Source: Prochlorococcus sp. AG-347-M23 (GTDB taxonomy: Bacteria > Cyanobacteriota > Cyanobacteriia > PCC-6307 > Cyanobiaceae). From it: a stretch of 64,000 nucleotides of DNA. Made by a program: the position numbers and the translations under genes. This document shows, piece by piece, positions 35,872 through 46,960 of this stretch. The notes below the pieces were generated by a model, which saw only the letters and a list, made by a program, of their open reading frames with translations, was not told where the DNA came from and searched no databases. Each line of letters begins with the position of its first letter. Position 1 is the first letter of the stretch. The stretch covers positions 124,001 to 188,000 of the forward strand of contig QCCU01000001.1 in assembly GCA_003278855.1 (NCBI GenBank). Reading direction: 5' to 3'.

Positions 35872-36531
35872 TTAATTTTTTCTTCTTGATTCAAGGACGG
35901 CAAGTACATCTCTCCATTCAACACCTTTATGCATAAGGGCTACTTGCATATGATAAATCAAATCAGCAGCTTCATTTGAGATTGAATTTTTATCATTATC
36001 TTGGCAAGCCATTATAAATTCTGCAGATTCCTCTCCTATTTTTTTCAAAATAGTATTACTGCCTTTTGTTAATAAATGATTAGTGTAACTTTTTTCTGAT
36101 TGATTTTTTGATCTTTCGTTAATTGTATTAAATAATTCAGAGCAAATATTTGAGAAGGGATTTGTTTTTTTCTCTTTTTTATCACTTTGATTAATTTGGA
36201 TTTCGTTGAAAAAACAACTTTTTTCCCCAGTGTGACATGCTCCTGAACCATTTTGTTCAATTAAAAGAATTAGTGCATCATTATCGCAGTCGAATCTTAT
36301 CTCCTTAAGTATTTGGGTACTGCCACTTGTAGCTCCCTTTCTCCAAATTTCTGATCTAGATCTACTCCAATAATGAACGTTTTTGGTTTCGAGTGTTATT
36401 GTTAAAGATTCTTTGTTCATCCAAGCAAACATAAGAATTGATCCGTCAAGCCAATCTTGTGCTATTGCAGGGATTAATCCATAATTATCAAAGCGTAGAT
36501 CCTCTATCGAAAAATTAGTTGAATAAGTCAT
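35872..36531 (-). CDS. hisIE: Bifunctional HisIE: phosphoribosyl-AMP cyclohydrolase / phosphoribosyl-ATP pyrophosphatase
   Basis: Steps 2 and 3 of histidine synthesis in one chain. The HisI part (about 1-120) has MFAWMNKESL, HYWSRSRSEIWRKGATSG, and the zinc cysteines in DCDNDAL and CHTGEKSCFF. The HisE part (about 130-219) has LTKGSNTILKKIGEESAEFIMA and NEAADLIYHMQVALMHKGV. Between them is a polar linker of about 30 residues. Length 219 is normal. It is divergent from the PTPS-like gene. Confidence 0.95.
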   Translation of the reverse strand: MTYSTNFSIEDLRFDNYGLIPAIAQDWLDGSILMFAWMNKESLTITLETKNVHYWSRSRSEIWRKGATSGSTQILKEIRFDCDNDALILLIEQNGSGACHTGEKSCFFNEIQINQSDKKEKKTNPFSNICSELFNTINERSKNQSEKSYTNHLLTKGSNTILKKIGEESAEFIMACQDNDKNSISNEAADLIYHMQVALMHKGVEWRDVLAVLESRRKN

Positions 36532-36590
36532 TATGTTCGTTATGTTAAATCCTACTCAATGTGTTTTATTAAAATTATCCTAACAGTTAA

Positions 36591-37070
36591 TTGATGTATA
36601 TTCATTCTCTGAAATTTTCATGCAGCAAAAGTTACGAGGATTTTCCTTGTTCACATAGGCAATGGCGCCATGAAGGCCACTGCAGATTTGTGCATGGATA
36701 TTCAAGGTCATTCACCTTTTGGTTCACAGCAAAAAAATTAGACCTAAATGGTTTTGTTGTCGATTTTTCAAGTCTAAAGCCCCTAGAAAATAGACTAAAG
36801 AAGCAATTTGACCATACTTTTTTAATAAATAAAGATGACCCTTTGTTGAATTACTGGGAAAAATTACATGACTTAGATGCTCTAGATCTGAGAATTATGG
36901 ATAACGTGGGAATGGAGTTCACCTCTGAATTAATTTGGAGATGGGCTAATGCATATTTACAGGATAAGGATAAGGGCAGAACATGTTGTTGGAAAACAGA
37001 ATCAAAAGAAAATAAATCCAATAAAGCAAGTTATGAGGAAATTCCTGATTGGTTCAAATCTTTAGATTAA
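36591..37070 (+). CDS. 6-pyruvoyltetrahydropterin synthase / QueD-like protein
   Basis: 159 residues of the PTPS/6-carboxytetrahydropterin synthase family. HRQWRHEGHCRFVHGYSRSF carries the family's Cys and zinc His region; NGFVVDFSSLKPL and FDHTFLI follow. In canonical members the zinc motif is HGH; here it is HGY, so one zinc ligand is not obvious. The first codon is TTG, followed at once by ATG. Substrate (queuosine precursor or pterin) is open. It converges on clpB. Confidence 0.8.
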   Translation: MMYIHSLKFSCSKSYEDFPCSHRQWRHEGHCRFVHGYSRSFTFWFTAKKLDLNGFVVDFSSLKPLENRLKKQFDHTFLINKDDPLLNYWEKLHDLDALDLRIMDNVGMEFTSELIWRWANAYLQDKDKGRTCCWKTESKENKSNKASYEEIPDWFKSLD

Positions 37071-37114
37071 AATTGTTAAATTTCAAATAACATAGGATTC
37101 TTTAATTTAGATCT

Positions 37115-39700
37115 TTAATCAACAACTATCTCTCCATTAACCAGGTAAATATTAATCTCGTTTTTATTTAGGTAATGATTATTCAAGATATTAATTGAAA
37201 TTTTTGTCTCAATTTGTTTTTGAATAATTCTTTTTAAAGGCCTTGCACCATAGGTATGATCAAAACTATTTTCGACAAGTTGGTTAATTGCCTCATCCGT
37301 AATTTTGAATTTTAAGTTTTTTTTGTTAAGTCTTTTTTCTAAATGTTGAAGCTGGATTTTTGCAATTTCTTTTATGTCATTTATTTTTAAATTATTAAAA
37401 ATAACTATTTCATCAAGTCGATTTAAAAACTCAGGCTTGAAAAATTTTTTAATTTCATTATCTACAACTTTTTTGATTTCATTTGTCTCTTCTTTTCTAA
37501 CTGATAAATCATTTATTGATTGACTTCCTAAATTACTTGTGAGAACAATGATTGAATTTTTGAAATTGATTGTACGACCTTGACCATCAGTAATGATTCC
37601 ATCATCAAGAACCTGTAAGAGAATATCTAAAATATCTTTGTGAGCTTTCTCTATTTCATCAAGAAGTATCAATGAATAAGGATTTTTGCGTACAGCTTCA
37701 GTTAGTTGACCCCCTGATTCGAAACCTAAATATCCAGGTGGCGCGCCTATAATTTTGCTTACAGAATGCTTTTCCATATATTCAGACATATCAAGTCTTG
37801 TAATTGAAGAATTTGAATCGAATATAATTTTGGCTGTTACTTTACTTAGCTCTGTTTTTCCAACACCAGTTGGACCTAAAAATAGAAAACTGGCTAATGG
37901 CTTGCTTGGATCATTTAGACCAGTCCTTGATCTCTTAATGGAATCTGAAACAGCCCTAATTGCCCTATCTTGACCAATAATTTTTTCTTTAAGGATTAAC
38001 TCGAGGCTCAAAAGTTTATCTTTTTCTGACTGGTTTAAGTTCTGTACTGGAATAGAGGTCCATTTTGAGACAACTTCTGCAATATCATCAAAAGTTACCT
38101 CTTGTCTTAAAAGACTTGTATCTCCATTTTTTTGGGAATTTACTAGGGAATCACTTTTTTCTCTCAATTTTTTTTGCAAAGAATTTAAAGTTCCAAATTC
38201 TAATTCTGCTGCTTTGTTGAGGTCAAAACTCCTTTTGGATTGATCTATTTGCAATTGAACAGATTCAATTTCTTCTTTTATGGTGCTAATCTCATCAATT
38301 TCATCTTTTTCTTTTTTCCATTGAGCGCCTAATTCTTCTTGTCTATCTTTAAGTGAGATAAGTTCATTATTGATTTTTTTTAATCTTTCTATGGAAAAAT
38401 CATCTGTTTCTCTTTTTAAAGATAATTTTTCCATCTCAAACTGAAGAACTTTTCGATCAATTTCATCAATTTCTTCAGGTTTGGAAGTTATGACCATATT
38501 CAATCTTGAGGCTGCTTCATCGATTAAATCTATTGCTTTGTCAGGAAGAAATCTATCGTTAATATATCTTTCGCTAAGGGTGGCAGCTGCAACCAAAGCA
38601 TTATCAGAAATTCTCACACTATGATGAACTTCGTATCTTTCTCTCAATCCTCTTAATATTGATACAGTATCATCTATTGAAGGAGCATCAATTTTTATTT
38701 TCTGAAATCTTCTTTCTAGAGCAGGATCTTTTTCTATATTTTGTTTGTGTTCAATAATTGTTGTAGCGCCAATACATCTAAGTTCTCCTCTTGCAAGCAT
38801 TGGTTTTAATAGGTTGCTTGCATCTAAAGAACCTCCGCTTGCACCAGCTCCAACAACTGTATGAATTTCATCTATAAAAAGAATGATCTTACCGTCTGAT
38901 TCTTTTACTTTTTTCAGGACATTTTTTATTCTTTCTTCAAATTCTCCACGATATTTTGCCCCAGCTATAAGTAAACCCATATCTAATGAAATTAGTTGCC
39001 TATCTTGTAGGGCAGAAGGTACATCGCCATTAATAATTCTTTGAGCCAACCCTTCAACAATGGCCGTTTTACCAACTCCAGGTTCTCCAATAAGGACAGG
39101 ATTATTTTTAGTTCTTCTACTCAATATTTGAATTGTTCTTCTAATCTCTTCATCCCTACCAATAACTGGGTCTAAAATTCCATCTCGTGCCGATTGGGTT
39201 AGATCAATAGCATATTTTTCCAAAGACTCATTAGAAGTATCAAATTCGTTTTTTACTGCTGGATCTGACTTCATTTTCTTTATAGTTTCAAGAAATTCTG
39301 GAATGCCTTTTTGATTTAAAATTTGAAATCCATACTTATCATCATAAGTGAAACCATAAACTAAGTGTTCTGTTGATATCACTACATCATTTAAAGTATT
39401 TTTTATATCATTCGCTTTCAAAAATATTTTGTGAAGAGTATCACCGATATATAAATTATTTTGTTTATCTTTCATTTTTCCCTTCGAATTTAACGAAGAC
39501 ATTATTTCTTTTTCAATTTCTTTGATATTTACATTATTTTTTTTTAAGATTTTTTTAGTGAGAATATCTTGTTTTATAAGAGCTAAAAATAAATTGTCAG
39601 AATCTACATTTTGTTGATGATTTTTATAAGCAATTTCTTTGGCCAAAATAAAACAGCTCCAAGCAGAATTTGAGAATTCGCTTGGAACTATTTTCATCAA
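37115..39700 (-). CDS. clpB: ATP-dependent chaperone ClpB
   Basis: A protein disaggregase of the Hsp100 family, working with DnaK. The N-domain (about 1-145) is divergent. AAA-1 has Walker A GEPGVGKT near residue 205 and Walker B LFIDEIHT near 275. A coiled-coil M-domain spans about 405-520. AAA-2 has GPTGVGKT near 610 and [10 protein letters not shown] near 680, followed by the sensor and C-domain. Length 861 is normal for ClpB; the M-domain separates it from ClpC. Cyanobacteria often have two ClpB copies; which one this is cannot be told. Confidence 0.95.
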   Translation of the reverse strand: MMKIVPSEFSNSAWSCFILAKEIAYKNHQQNVDSDNLFLALIKQDILTKKILKKNNVNIKEIEKEIMSSLNSKGKMKDKQNNLYIGDTLHKIFLKANDIKNTLNDVVISTEHLVYGFTYDDKYGFQILNQKGIPEFLETIKKMKSDPAVKNEFDTSNESLEKYAIDLTQSARDGILDPVIGRDEEIRRTIQILSRRTKNNPVLIGEPGVGKTAIVEGLAQRIINGDVPSALQDRQLISLDMGLLIAGAKYRGEFEERIKNVLKKVKESDGKIILFIDEIHTVVGAGASGGSLDASNLLKPMLARGELRCIGATTIIEHKQNIEKDPALERRFQKIKIDAPSIDDTVSILRGLRERYEVHHSVRISDNALVAAATLSERYINDRFLPDKAIDLIDEAASRLNMVITSKPEEIDEIDRKVLQFEMEKLSLKRETDDFSIERLKKINNELISLKDRQEELGAQWKKEKDEIDEISTIKEEIESVQLQIDQSKRSFDLNKAAELEFGTLNSLQKKLREKSDSLVNSQKNGDTSLLRQEVTFDDIAEVVSKWTSIPVQNLNQSEKDKLLSLELILKEKIIGQDRAIRAVSDSIKRSRTGLNDPSKPLASFLFLGPTGVGKTELSKVTAKIIFDSNSSITRLDMSEYMEKHSVSKIIGAPPGYLGFESGGQLTEAVRKNPYSLILLDEIEKAHKDILDILLQVLDDGIITDGQGRTINFKNSIIVLTSNLGSQSINDLSVRKEETNEIKKVVDNEIKKFFKPEFLNRLDEIVIFNNLKINDIKEIAKIQLQHLEKRLNKKNLKFKITDEAINQLVENSFDHTYGARPLKRIIQKQIETKISINILNNHYLNKNEINIYLVNGEIVVD

Positions 39701-39727
39701 TCAAAATATAATTGTGATTGCAGTAAG

Positions 39728-39751
39728 TTTTAAGTAAAAAATTACTTAAAA
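39728..39751 (-). terminator. A/T-rich hairpin after petE
   Basis: A perfect 10-bp inverted repeat (TTTTAAGTAA / TTACTTAAAA) with an A4 (or T4 on the other strand) loop, 11 bases after the petE stop and 27 bases before clpB. A petE terminator is the simplest reading. Confidence 0.55.
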
Positions 39752-39761
39752 ATTATAAGAT

Positions 39762-40112
39762 TTATTCAACAACAACTTTACCTACCATTCCAGCTCCTCT
39801 ATGAGGCTCGCAATAGTAATCATAAGTCCCTGCAGTATCAAATGTTTCTTCCCAAGACTCTCCTGGAGCAAAGGCTAGATCTGCATGACTTAATTCCTCA
39901 TGTCCATCAAAAACTGCATTGTGAGGAGCTAATTTATTATTGACGAATTTAACTGTATCACCAGCGCTAATGGTCACTGTACTTGGTTCAAATGCAAGCA
40001 TTCCGGCATCTGTACCAAGTTTTACTTCAACAGTCTTAGCTGAAACTGATGAAATTCCTATACCTAGAGTTAAAACTATTGCGAATAACCCTGCAAAGAT
40101 TGAACGTAACAT
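39762..40112 (-). CDS. petE: Plastocyanin precursor (PetE)
   Basis: The soluble lumenal copper protein that carries electrons from cytochrome b6f to photosystem I. Residues 1-25 are a signal peptide with a cleavage site after SVSA. Copper ligands are His64 (APHNAVF), Cys101, His104 and Met109 ([13 protein letters not shown]). Mature size is about 91 residues, slightly below the usual 97-99. A TATATAT stretch about 20 bases upstream probably holds its -10. It is monocistronic by the hairpins on both sides. Confidence 0.97.
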   Translation of the reverse strand: MLRSIFAGLFAIVLTLGIGISSVSAKTVEVKLGTDAGMLAFEPSTVTISAGDTVKFVNNKLAPHNAVFDGHEELSHADLAFAPGESWEETFDTAGTYDYYCEPHRGAGMVGKVVVE

Positions 40113-40142
40113 AATTAAAATTTGCTTATTTATATATATTAC

Positions 40143-40159
40143 AAGGCTTTGGGAGCCTT
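40143..40159 (-). terminator. Hairpin between the epimerase gene and petE
   Basis: A 6-bp stem (AAGGCT / AGCCTT) with a 5-base loop, 12 bases after the stop of the minus-strand epimerase gene and about 30 bases before petE. There is no strong T-run; the TA-rich stretch that follows may be the petE promoter. Confidence 0.45.
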
Positions 40160-40171
40160 ACTGTGAGAATC

Positions 40172-41155
40172 TTAATTGTTATTACAGCTTGGTAACTTTG
40201 ATAACTTCAAAATATCATTTAGTGATTTCGCATAACTTTTAAGTTTGAAAGTCTCGGGATTAGTGATGGGAACATGATTAAAGTCATATTTCTTGATACT
40301 GAAGCTATCCCAAGGGGTGGTTTGGATGGGAAGAATTCTTAATAATATTTTTAGAATTTTTTTTGTAAGAGGTATCGCAAAATATCTCCGCATATTGTTT
40401 CTTTTTAAAAGGGTAATTATGGCATGATCAATTGAAATAAATTTTTGACCTAGGACAAATTTTCTAAAGCCTTTATATTGCTCTTCTTTATGATTTTTAA
40501 TTAGAAATCCACAAATTTGAGCGATATCATTTGCGTGTATAAAGTGAAATTTAGAATCGATTTTTAAAAATCTTGCTAACCAAAGCCATTTCGCGATTTC
40601 TTTCAATCCACTAGTTAAAAAACTTACAGGATATCTACTTTTTTTTCCAAGATTTCCTCCAAAAACCAAGGTAGGGAAAACGGCGAAAGTTTTCTCTGCA
40701 AATGAGCTTTCTCTAAGTCTCTGGAAACATTCGTATTTTGTTTGAATATACTCTGTTCCATAAATCAATGATTCCCTCATTAATTCTGTTTGGGGATCAA
40801 GAATGCTAGCTGTTGAAAAATAAATAATCTTTTCTAACTTTTCAATATCAAGCATTTCAAGTAATTCTTCAAAAGCTTTAATGTTTACTTCATAGGCTCT
40901 TTTTGGATCTCCCCAAGCTGTAGCAGTATGTATTAGGTAATTAATTTGACTAATTTCCTTTTTATATCTATGTGATTCCCTGATATCACAGACCATTAAC
41001 TTGACTTTTTTATTTTCTTGAACAGAAATTGGTAACTTACTTTTATCTCTTACCATAAGATAAAGTCTGAATTTTGTGTTTTTTAAAAACCAATTAACTA
41101 AATATTGGCCAACACATCCATTCGCACCTGTGATTAGTAAGTTTTTATATGCCAA
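40172..41155 (-). CDS. NAD(P)-dependent epimerase/dehydratase family protein
   Basis: An extended SDR of 327 residues with the Rossmann motif ITGANGCVGQYL at residue 8. The active-site Tyr and Lys are probably in YIQTKYECFQRL near 150 (Y-x3-K shape in YIQTK). The C-terminus is basic, with no membrane segment. It might modify a nucleotide sugar, an NDP-linked or an acyl substrate; nothing decides. It lies just 8 bases downstream of hemE on the same strand. Confidence 0.85.
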   Translation of the reverse strand: MAYKNLLITGANGCVGQYLVNWFLKNTKFRLYLMVRDKSKLPISVQENKKVKLMVCDIRESHRYKKEISQINYLIHTATAWGDPKRAYEVNIKAFEELLEMLDIEKLEKIIYFSTASILDPQTELMRESLIYGTEYIQTKYECFQRLRESSFAEKTFAVFPTLVFGGNLGKKSRYPVSFLTSGLKEIAKWLWLARFLKIDSKFHFIHANDIAQICGFLIKNHKEEQYKGFRKFVLGQKFISIDHAIITLLKRNNMRRYFAIPLTKKILKILLRILPIQTTPWDSFSIKKYDFNHVPITNPETFKLKSYAKSLNDILKLSKLPSCNNN

Positions 41156-41163
41156 GACTTTGA

Positions 41164-42216
41164 CTAGTAAGTGAGTTTTTTCCCATGTTCAAAAAATGTT
41201 TGAGCATTCTCTTCTGGAGTCCCAGGTAAAATTCCATGACCCAAATTAAGAATATATTTCCTGTCTTTAATTTTATTGAAAGTATTATCTATCCTTTCTT
41301 TTATTGTTTCTTTGTCTCCGAATAAAATGCCAGGGTCAACATTACCTTGAATTCCTATCCCACTAGGGATTCTTTTACAAACCTCTTCAATATCTACTGT
41401 CCAATCTAATGAGATTATATCTACTCCAGTTTTTGCCATCCTTTCTATAACTCCAGCACTTCCTGAAATGTAAAGTATTACTGGTGTTTCAGGGTATTCT
41501 GCTTTTACAATGTCAACAACTTTTTTTTGATACGGCCCAGCAAAGATATCGTAATCTTGTGGGCTTAGTTGGCCTGCCCATGAATCAAAAATTTGTACTA
41601 CTTGAGCTCCAGATTTTATTTGATATTTAAGATATTCACCAATAGATTTTGCAAAATGATCAAGAAGTTTATGAAGTAAATCTGGTTCTTTAAAAGCCAT
41701 TGATTTTATTAAAGAATAATTTTTACTGCTTTTCCCTTCAACTACATATGCAGCAAGAGTCCAAGGTGCGCCAACAAAACCTAAAACTGTTGCCTCATTA
41801 TTCACATCTTTTTTTAGCGAAGAAAGAACTTGCCCAACAAAACTTAAACTCTCACAAGGATTTAATTTTTTTAAATTTTCTACCTGGTTAAGAGTTCTTA
41901 TTGGGTCCTCAATTATTGGACCTTTACTTTCTATTATTTCAAAATTTATGCCCATCCCTGGAAGAGGTGTGAGAATATCTGAAAAAAGGATCACACCATC
42001 AGGTTTGAAAGCATGAAAAGGCTGCATTGAAATCTCATATGATAGTTCTGGATTCTCAGACCTCTCTCTGAAGCTTGGGTAACGCTCCCTTAAATCTCTA
42101 TAGATTTTCATATATCTTCCTGCTTGCCTCATCATCCATACTGGAGGCCTATTTACTTTTTTACCTAATGCGGCAGAAAGTAGGAGCGGTAAATTTTCAC
42201 CCATTTTTGAATTCAA
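41164..42216 (-). CDS. hemE: Uroporphyrinogen decarboxylase (HemE)
   Basis: Decarboxylates the four acetates of uroporphyrinogen III to coproporphyrinogen III on the way to heme and chlorophyll. The signature [14 protein letters not shown] near residue 20 has the arginines that bind substrate, and [16 protein letters not shown] near 75 has the catalytic Asp. [13 protein letters not shown] and [15 protein letters not shown] follow near the end. Length 350 is normal. It is the first gene of a likely hemE-epimerase unit. Confidence 0.97.
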   Translation of the reverse strand: MNSKMGENLPLLLSAALGKKVNRPPVWMMRQAGRYMKIYRDLRERYPSFRERSENPELSYEISMQPFHAFKPDGVILFSDILTPLPGMGINFEIIESKGPIIEDPIRTLNQVENLKKLNPCESLSFVGQVLSSLKKDVNNEATVLGFVGAPWTLAAYVVEGKSSKNYSLIKSMAFKEPDLLHKLLDHFAKSIGEYLKYQIKSGAQVVQIFDSWAGQLSPQDYDIFAGPYQKKVVDIVKAEYPETPVILYISGSAGVIERMAKTGVDIISLDWTVDIEEVCKRIPSGIGIQGNVDPGILFGDKETIKERIDNTFNKIKDRKYILNLGHGILPGTPEENAQTFFEHGKKLTY

Positions 42217-42328
42217 TATGTTTTTAAAAAAAAATTTTAAAATTCCAACTTAAAAATCTTACAATGCTAAGCTGAGCAAAAGCGTTATATGAACATTTAT
42301 TATGATGCACTAAGTTAAATGAGCTTTC

Positions 42329-44593
42329 TTATTTTTTTGATTGATGTTTGAAGATACTCACGCTTAATGGGGGCAAAGCAAGTTCTAGAGCATTTTGATA
42401 ATCATGAATATTGTAATTTATAGTATCTTTACCTCCCATATTTCCTTTATTACTGCCTCCATATCTAAATCCATCTGAATTAAATATCTCCTTATAAAAT
42501 CCTTCTACAGGAACACCTACTTTATATGAACCATGAGTATTAGGTGTAAAGTTGGCAACTACAACAAGCCACTCATTGGTATCGTTTTCTCTTCTCATAA
42601 AACTTATTACCGAATTAGATTTGTCATTACAATCAATCCATTGGAATCCATAAGGATCAAAGTCATTTTTCCATAACGCAGGTTCATTTTTATAAAGTAC
42701 GTTTAGGTCATCTATTAAATTTCTGATACCTTTATGAGGTTCAAATTCTAGTAACTCCCATTGCAGATCATCCCAAACATTCCATTCTTGTCTTTGTCCA
42801 AATTCCATTCCCATAAATATAGTTTTTTTACCAGGGTGGGTCCACATATAAGTTAGTAAAGCTCGAGTATTTGCATATTTCTTCCAGTCATCGCCAGGCA
42901 TTTTATGCAAAAGATGACTCTTCCCATGGACAACCTCATCATGACTTAGAGCAAGCATAAAGTTCTCTGTATAGTTATATGTTATTGAGAAAGTTACACT
43001 ATTCTGATGGAATTGCCTAAACCAGGGATCTATCTCAAAATAATCGAGCATATCGTGCATCCATCCCATATTCCATTTCAAATTAAATCCTAACCCTCCC
43101 ATATCAGTTGGTTTGGTAACCATTGGCCAAGTTGTTGATTCTTCAGCTATTGAAAGTGCACCTGGGAAATGTTGGAAGAGTACATGATTAGCCTGTTGAA
43201 GAAATTTAACGGCTTCAATATTTTCATTCCCACCATTTTCATTGGGTATCCATTCCCCGTCTGGGCGTAGATAATCTCTATAAAGCATTGAAGCTACAGC
43301 ATCTACTCTTATGCCATCAATATGAAACTCTTCAAACCAATAAACTAGGTTGGCTACTAAGAAATTTCTTACTTCGTTTCTGCTGTAATTAAATATTAAG
43401 GTTCCCCATTCCTTGTGTTCACCTATGCGTGAATCTCCATGCTCATAAAGATGACAACCATCAAAAAATGCTAAACCATGCTTATCTTTTGGGAAATGAC
43501 CAGGTACCCAATCAAGAATTACTCCTATACCCTCTTCATGACATTTATTCACAAACTCTCTAAATTCATTTGGGGTGCCAAATCTACTTGTTGGTGCATA
43601 CCAGCCTGTAACCTGGTATCCCCATGAGCCATCAAAAGGATGTTCAGATATTGGCATTAGTTCAATATGTGTAAATCCTCTCTCTTTTACGTATGGGATG
43701 AGTTTTTCTGTTAATTCTGGATAAGTTAATAATCTTGTCCCAGGTTTTAAATCCGCAGCAGCCACTGGGTCTCTTGGTTCACCATTGTCTTCAAGATATT
43801 TATTATCTGATGATTCATGGAGCCAACTTCCTAAATGCATTTCATAAACTGAAATTGGCTTATTAATTTGACTGGAAGAATCTCTATTTGAAATCCAAGA
43901 ACTATCATTCCAATTAAAGCTTTTCAATTTTGAAACTATTGAACCATTTTGAGGCCTGATTTCATGAAGGAAACCATATGGATCGGCTTTCTCATAAATA
44001 TGCCCTTGTTGTGTTCTTATTTCATATTTGTAGGTGTCTCCCTCTTGCATTATTGGCATGAATAATTCCCAAATTCCCCCTAATCTTTTTTGCATTGGAT
44101 GATGTCTTCCATCCCAAGAATTTATATCTCCAATTATCGAGATTGATTTTGCATTTGGAGCCCAAATACAAAACATGACTCCTTTTTGATTATTTTCTTC
44201 AATTATATGTGCTCCCATTTTTTCCCAAATATGATGATGATTACCCTCTGCAAAAAGATGCCTATCAACTTCTCCCATCCACTCTTCTTTGTATGACCAA
44301 GGGTCATGTTGTGTATGTGTAATCCCACCTCGTGAAATATTTATTTCGTAATCAGAATTTGGATTTTCAGGCAGGATTGCTTCAAAAAGCCATTTATGAT
44401 TTATGCTTTCCGCCTTATAGGTATTATTTTTATAATTTATTTTTACTTCGTCAGCTTCAGGGATCCATACCCTTATTACCCATTGTTCTTCGTAAAAATG
44501 AGGACCTAATATTTTTAATGGATTATCATTGCAACAATTTTCTAGGTTGATAGCTTCTGATTTAATCCAGTCTGCTTGAATTGTCTCGATCAT
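42329..44593 (-). CDS. glgB: 1,4-alpha-glucan branching enzyme (GlgB)
   Basis: Makes alpha-1,6 branches in glycogen. N1 and CBM48 domains fill residues 1-240. The GH13 barrel has the conserved regions DWVPGHF near 340, [11 protein letters not shown] (nucleophile Asp) near 415, AEESTTWP (acid/base Glu) near 470, and [13 protein letters not shown] near 535. The C-terminal beta domain ends at 754. Length fits. It supports storage of fixed carbon. It is 112 bases upstream of hemE on the same strand. Confidence 0.97.
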   Translation of the reverse strand: MIETIQADWIKSEAINLENCCNDNPLKILGPHFYEEQWVIRVWIPEADEVKINYKNNTYKAESINHKWLFEAILPENPNSDYEINISRGGITHTQHDPWSYKEEWMGEVDRHLFAEGNHHHIWEKMGAHIIEENNQKGVMFCIWAPNAKSISIIGDINSWDGRHHPMQKRLGGIWELFMPIMQEGDTYKYEIRTQQGHIYEKADPYGFLHEIRPQNGSIVSKLKSFNWNDSSWISNRDSSSQINKPISVYEMHLGSWLHESSDNKYLEDNGEPRDPVAAADLKPGTRLLTYPELTEKLIPYVKERGFTHIELMPISEHPFDGSWGYQVTGWYAPTSRFGTPNEFREFVNKCHEEGIGVILDWVPGHFPKDKHGLAFFDGCHLYEHGDSRIGEHKEWGTLIFNYSRNEVRNFLVANLVYWFEEFHIDGIRVDAVASMLYRDYLRPDGEWIPNENGGNENIEAVKFLQQANHVLFQHFPGALSIAEESTTWPMVTKPTDMGGLGFNLKWNMGWMHDMLDYFEIDPWFRQFHQNSVTFSITYNYTENFMLALSHDEVVHGKSHLLHKMPGDDWKKYANTRALLTYMWTHPGKKTIFMGMEFGQRQEWNVWDDLQWELLEFEPHKGIRNLIDDLNVLYKNEPALWKNDFDPYGFQWIDCNDKSNSVISFMRRENDTNEWLVVVANFTPNTHGSYKVGVPVEGFYKEIFNSDGFRYGGSNKGNMGGKDTINYNIHDYQNALELALPPLSVSIFKHQSKK

Positions 44594-44645
44594 GACTGGT
44601 AGATATTAAGGATTAATAATATCAAATGATTAACCAAAAAAATAA

Positions 44646-46226
44646 TTATTTACTAAAAAAAGGGGTCATTTTCATAAATGTTTTATTAAGGCTGAAACTT
44701 AGAGTAATAATTCTATGATTTGCTGAAGGTGCCCCAATATTTCCTTCCCCAAATCCAGGATTAACTCCAATAGCTGGATAAGCTGCTGCAGATATTGATA
44801 AGCGAAGTCTGCTTCCTTTAATCAAACAAATATTTGTTGGCTGCATTGTTATTTGATAAATGCATTCTTCACTTATTTTGGAGTTTTTAACCCTTAAGAA
44901 TCCTGTTGAAAATTGATTCACCTTCTCATTACCTTCTTCAACTAGGGATAAAGCAAGGCAGATATCGAAATTGGGCTGATCACTTTTTACAAGGATTTCT
45001 AATTTGGGAACTCCTGTGAAATATTGATCTTCTTCAAAATAATTAGTTTGAAAAACACCTACATCCAGGCGTTTATCAATAATATTTCTATTAAAGCTTC
45101 CTGGATTTGGACCTAAATGTCCACCGTCAGATGGAGTAGGTCTCCATGGGTCACTAACAATTATGAACCATCCTGAGCCTTTCGAATTTATGGTCAGACT
45201 TCCATCTTCAACCTCTATATTCGCTGTACCATCGCTTTTTAGTCCAAAAATAAATTCAGGGTGAAATTTATTATCCAATTCTTCCCATTTATTTAACGAA
45301 ATATTCCATATTTTTTTCTCGTCTTTTAAATTCTTTGAATTTAATTTCTCATCTGATTTTAAATATTTATCAAAAAATTTTAATAAAGATTCTTGTGATC
45401 CCTCCCACCAATTTAGATGTGTCGCATTCCCAATAATAATTTCTGGGTTTCCACCAGCTTCTTTAGATTGTTTATAAAGATCAAAGGCACCTTTTAAATG
45501 TGGATCCCAAAGCCCTCCAATAATTAACATAGGTTGTTTAATCCATGTTGATATTGGTTTAAATTCTTCAAATGGGCTTGCATTATTTAAATTTTCAAGC
45601 CATTCTAAAACAAAGCTACTAGGATCATATTTTTTTAAAGTATCAATTCCTTCCCTTAAATAACTTTTATTTTCTAAGGCCAATCTTATCTTTTCCCACT
45701 CAAAAAATTTATTTTCTCTTTTCATTTTTAGTGCTGAGATTTGAAGCCCCCATGCAATATTGTTGTGCCACCAATATGCTCCTCCATCTGAACACCAATG
45801 ATCCTTAATGTTCATCCCAGTCATTGCTGGAGATAAACAATCGGGCGGCTTTGAATTTGACTCGCCAGTTAATTGAGTAAATCCTTGATATGAAAAACCA
45901 TATAAGCCAAGTTTTCCATTACATTCTTCTAGAGATCTTACCCATTCATGTGTTTCTGAAGTGTCGCTAGCTTCTTGAGAAAAACCATTAAAAACTCCTT
46001 CAGAAGAACCCATACCTCTAACATCTTGGATTATTACCATATACCCTTTAGAAGCCCACCATTCAGGGTGGGAATAGGTAATAGTTGAAGCTATTTCCTT
46101 GCCATAAGGTTGTCTCATCAACAATGCAGGCCATGGCCCATTACCATCAGGCAACCAGATTCTCGATATAAGCCTTACTCCATCTCTAAGTACTAGAGAC
46201 TTATCAAACCATCTTGAACCAGACAT
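44646..46226 (-). CDS. CocE/NonD family hydrolase (X-Pro dipeptidyl-peptidase-like)
   Basis: 526 residues. The N-terminal alpha/beta-hydrolase part has the nucleophile elbow YGFSYQGFTQ near residue 117, and the WDPH and HLNWW motifs supply Asp (near 243) and His (near 270). The C-terminal ~220 residues form the jelly-roll X-Pro domain (RLDVGVFQTNYFEED and the C-terminal SRLRLSISAAAYP). Substrates are unknown: family members cleave proline dipeptides, glutaryl-antibiotics or esters. There is no signal peptide, so it is cytoplasmic. Confidence 0.88.
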   Translation of the reverse strand: MSGSRWFDKSLVLRDGVRLISRIWLPDGNGPWPALLMRQPYGKEIASTITYSHPEWWASKGYMVIIQDVRGMGSSEGVFNGFSQEASDTSETHEWVRSLEECNGKLGLYGFSYQGFTQLTGESNSKPPDCLSPAMTGMNIKDHWCSDGGAYWWHNNIAWGLQISALKMKRENKFFEWEKIRLALENKSYLREGIDTLKKYDPSSFVLEWLENLNNASPFEEFKPISTWIKQPMLIIGGLWDPHLKGAFDLYKQSKEAGGNPEIIIGNATHLNWWEGSQESLLKFFDKYLKSDEKLNSKNLKDEKKIWNISLNKWEELDNKFHPEFIFGLKSDGTANIEVEDGSLTINSKGSGWFIIVSDPWRPTPSDGGHLGPNPGSFNRNIIDKRLDVGVFQTNYFEEDQYFTGVPKLEILVKSDQPNFDICLALSLVEEGNEKVNQFSTGFLRVKNSKISEECIYQITMQPTNICLIKGSRLRLSISAAAYPAIGVNPGFGEGNIGAPSANHRIITLSFSLNKTFMKMTPFFSK

Positions 46227-46233
46227 TTAGGCT

Positions 46234-46506
46234 TTAGATGATGTCTGGACAGTGCAGCCCAATGACGTAAATAGAAAAGATCTCTGCATTAACGGGAGTT
46301 AACTTTTTTTTGTTTGAGACATAATCTATGGCTTTATCTGAACTAGCTGAAATACCTTTTGAATTAAACTCTCTAAACTTATTACATAAATTCTTAGCTT
46401 CGTTTGGATTCTTTTTTACACTTTCCAATAAGTTAGATTGACTAAAAACAGGGTATATAGAGTTGGAAAACAAAAATAATAAGAATAACAAAGGTTTCAT
46501 TACCAC
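46234..46506 (-). CDS. Small secreted hypothetical protein
   Basis: 90 residues with an N-terminal signal peptide (PLLFLLFLFSNSIYPVFS, cut probably after residue 22). The remainder has two cysteines (NLCNKFR and LHCPDII) that could form a disulfide outside the membrane, so it is probably periplasmic. I recognise no family. A Met at position 3 could be the start. It is 7 bases upstream of the CocE gene and may be cotranscribed. Confidence 0.65.
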   Translation of the reverse strand: MVMKPLLFLLFLFSNSIYPVFSQSNLLESVKKNPNEAKNLCNKFREFNSKGISASSDKAIDYVSNKKKLTPVNAEIFSIYVIGLHCPDII

Positions 46507-46552
46507 TGACTTTTTCTAAATTCTACATTAAAAAATTTTTTTATCCAAGATT

Positions 46553-46960
46553 TCAAATAGATTTTTCTATTTGACTAGCTTTTTTAATCCATTCTTTTAA
46601 TAGAGTAAAAGTTGTATCCGTCTCAGTTTTTACTCTAAGAATTCTTTCTAATCTCCCAATTTTGCGTTCTAATTCGTAAGGAGTAGATAGTGATAATGCT
46701 TTTAGAGAAGATATACCGCAATGTAAAAGTAGATATGCTTGCGGTGGAGAAATTCCAATTTCTTTTTTAAAAATAGCTATAGTCCTAATTTTCTTTAGAT
46801 TATTCAATGTACATAGTGCAGATTTTCTTTGAATCTCATTTATATCTAAGTCTGAAAGATTACTTAATTTTTCAAAGTCAGTTAGATTATTTCGAATAAA
46901 AAAAGATTTCTCATGTCTAAAATTATTTGGCAAAAAGTCTAAAAATTTTTTAATTTTCAT
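46553..46960 (-). CDS. DUF4332 family protein (helix-hairpin-helix like)
   Basis: 135 residues. The ISPPQAYLLLHCGISSLKALSLSTPYELERKIGRLERIL segment is the DUF4332 type of paired helix-hairpin-helix motif, which in related proteins contacts DNA or mediates binding. The N-terminal ~55 residues are basic and not assigned. It overlaps the Ycf51 gene by 11 bases, so translation is probably coupled. No function is known. Confidence 0.8.
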   Translation of the reverse strand: MKIKKFLDFLPNNFRHEKSFFIRNNLTDFEKLSNLSDLDINEIQRKSALCTLNNLKKIRTIAIFKKEIGISPPQAYLLLHCGISSLKALSLSTPYELERKIGRLERILRVKTETDTTFTLLKEWIKKASQIEKSI

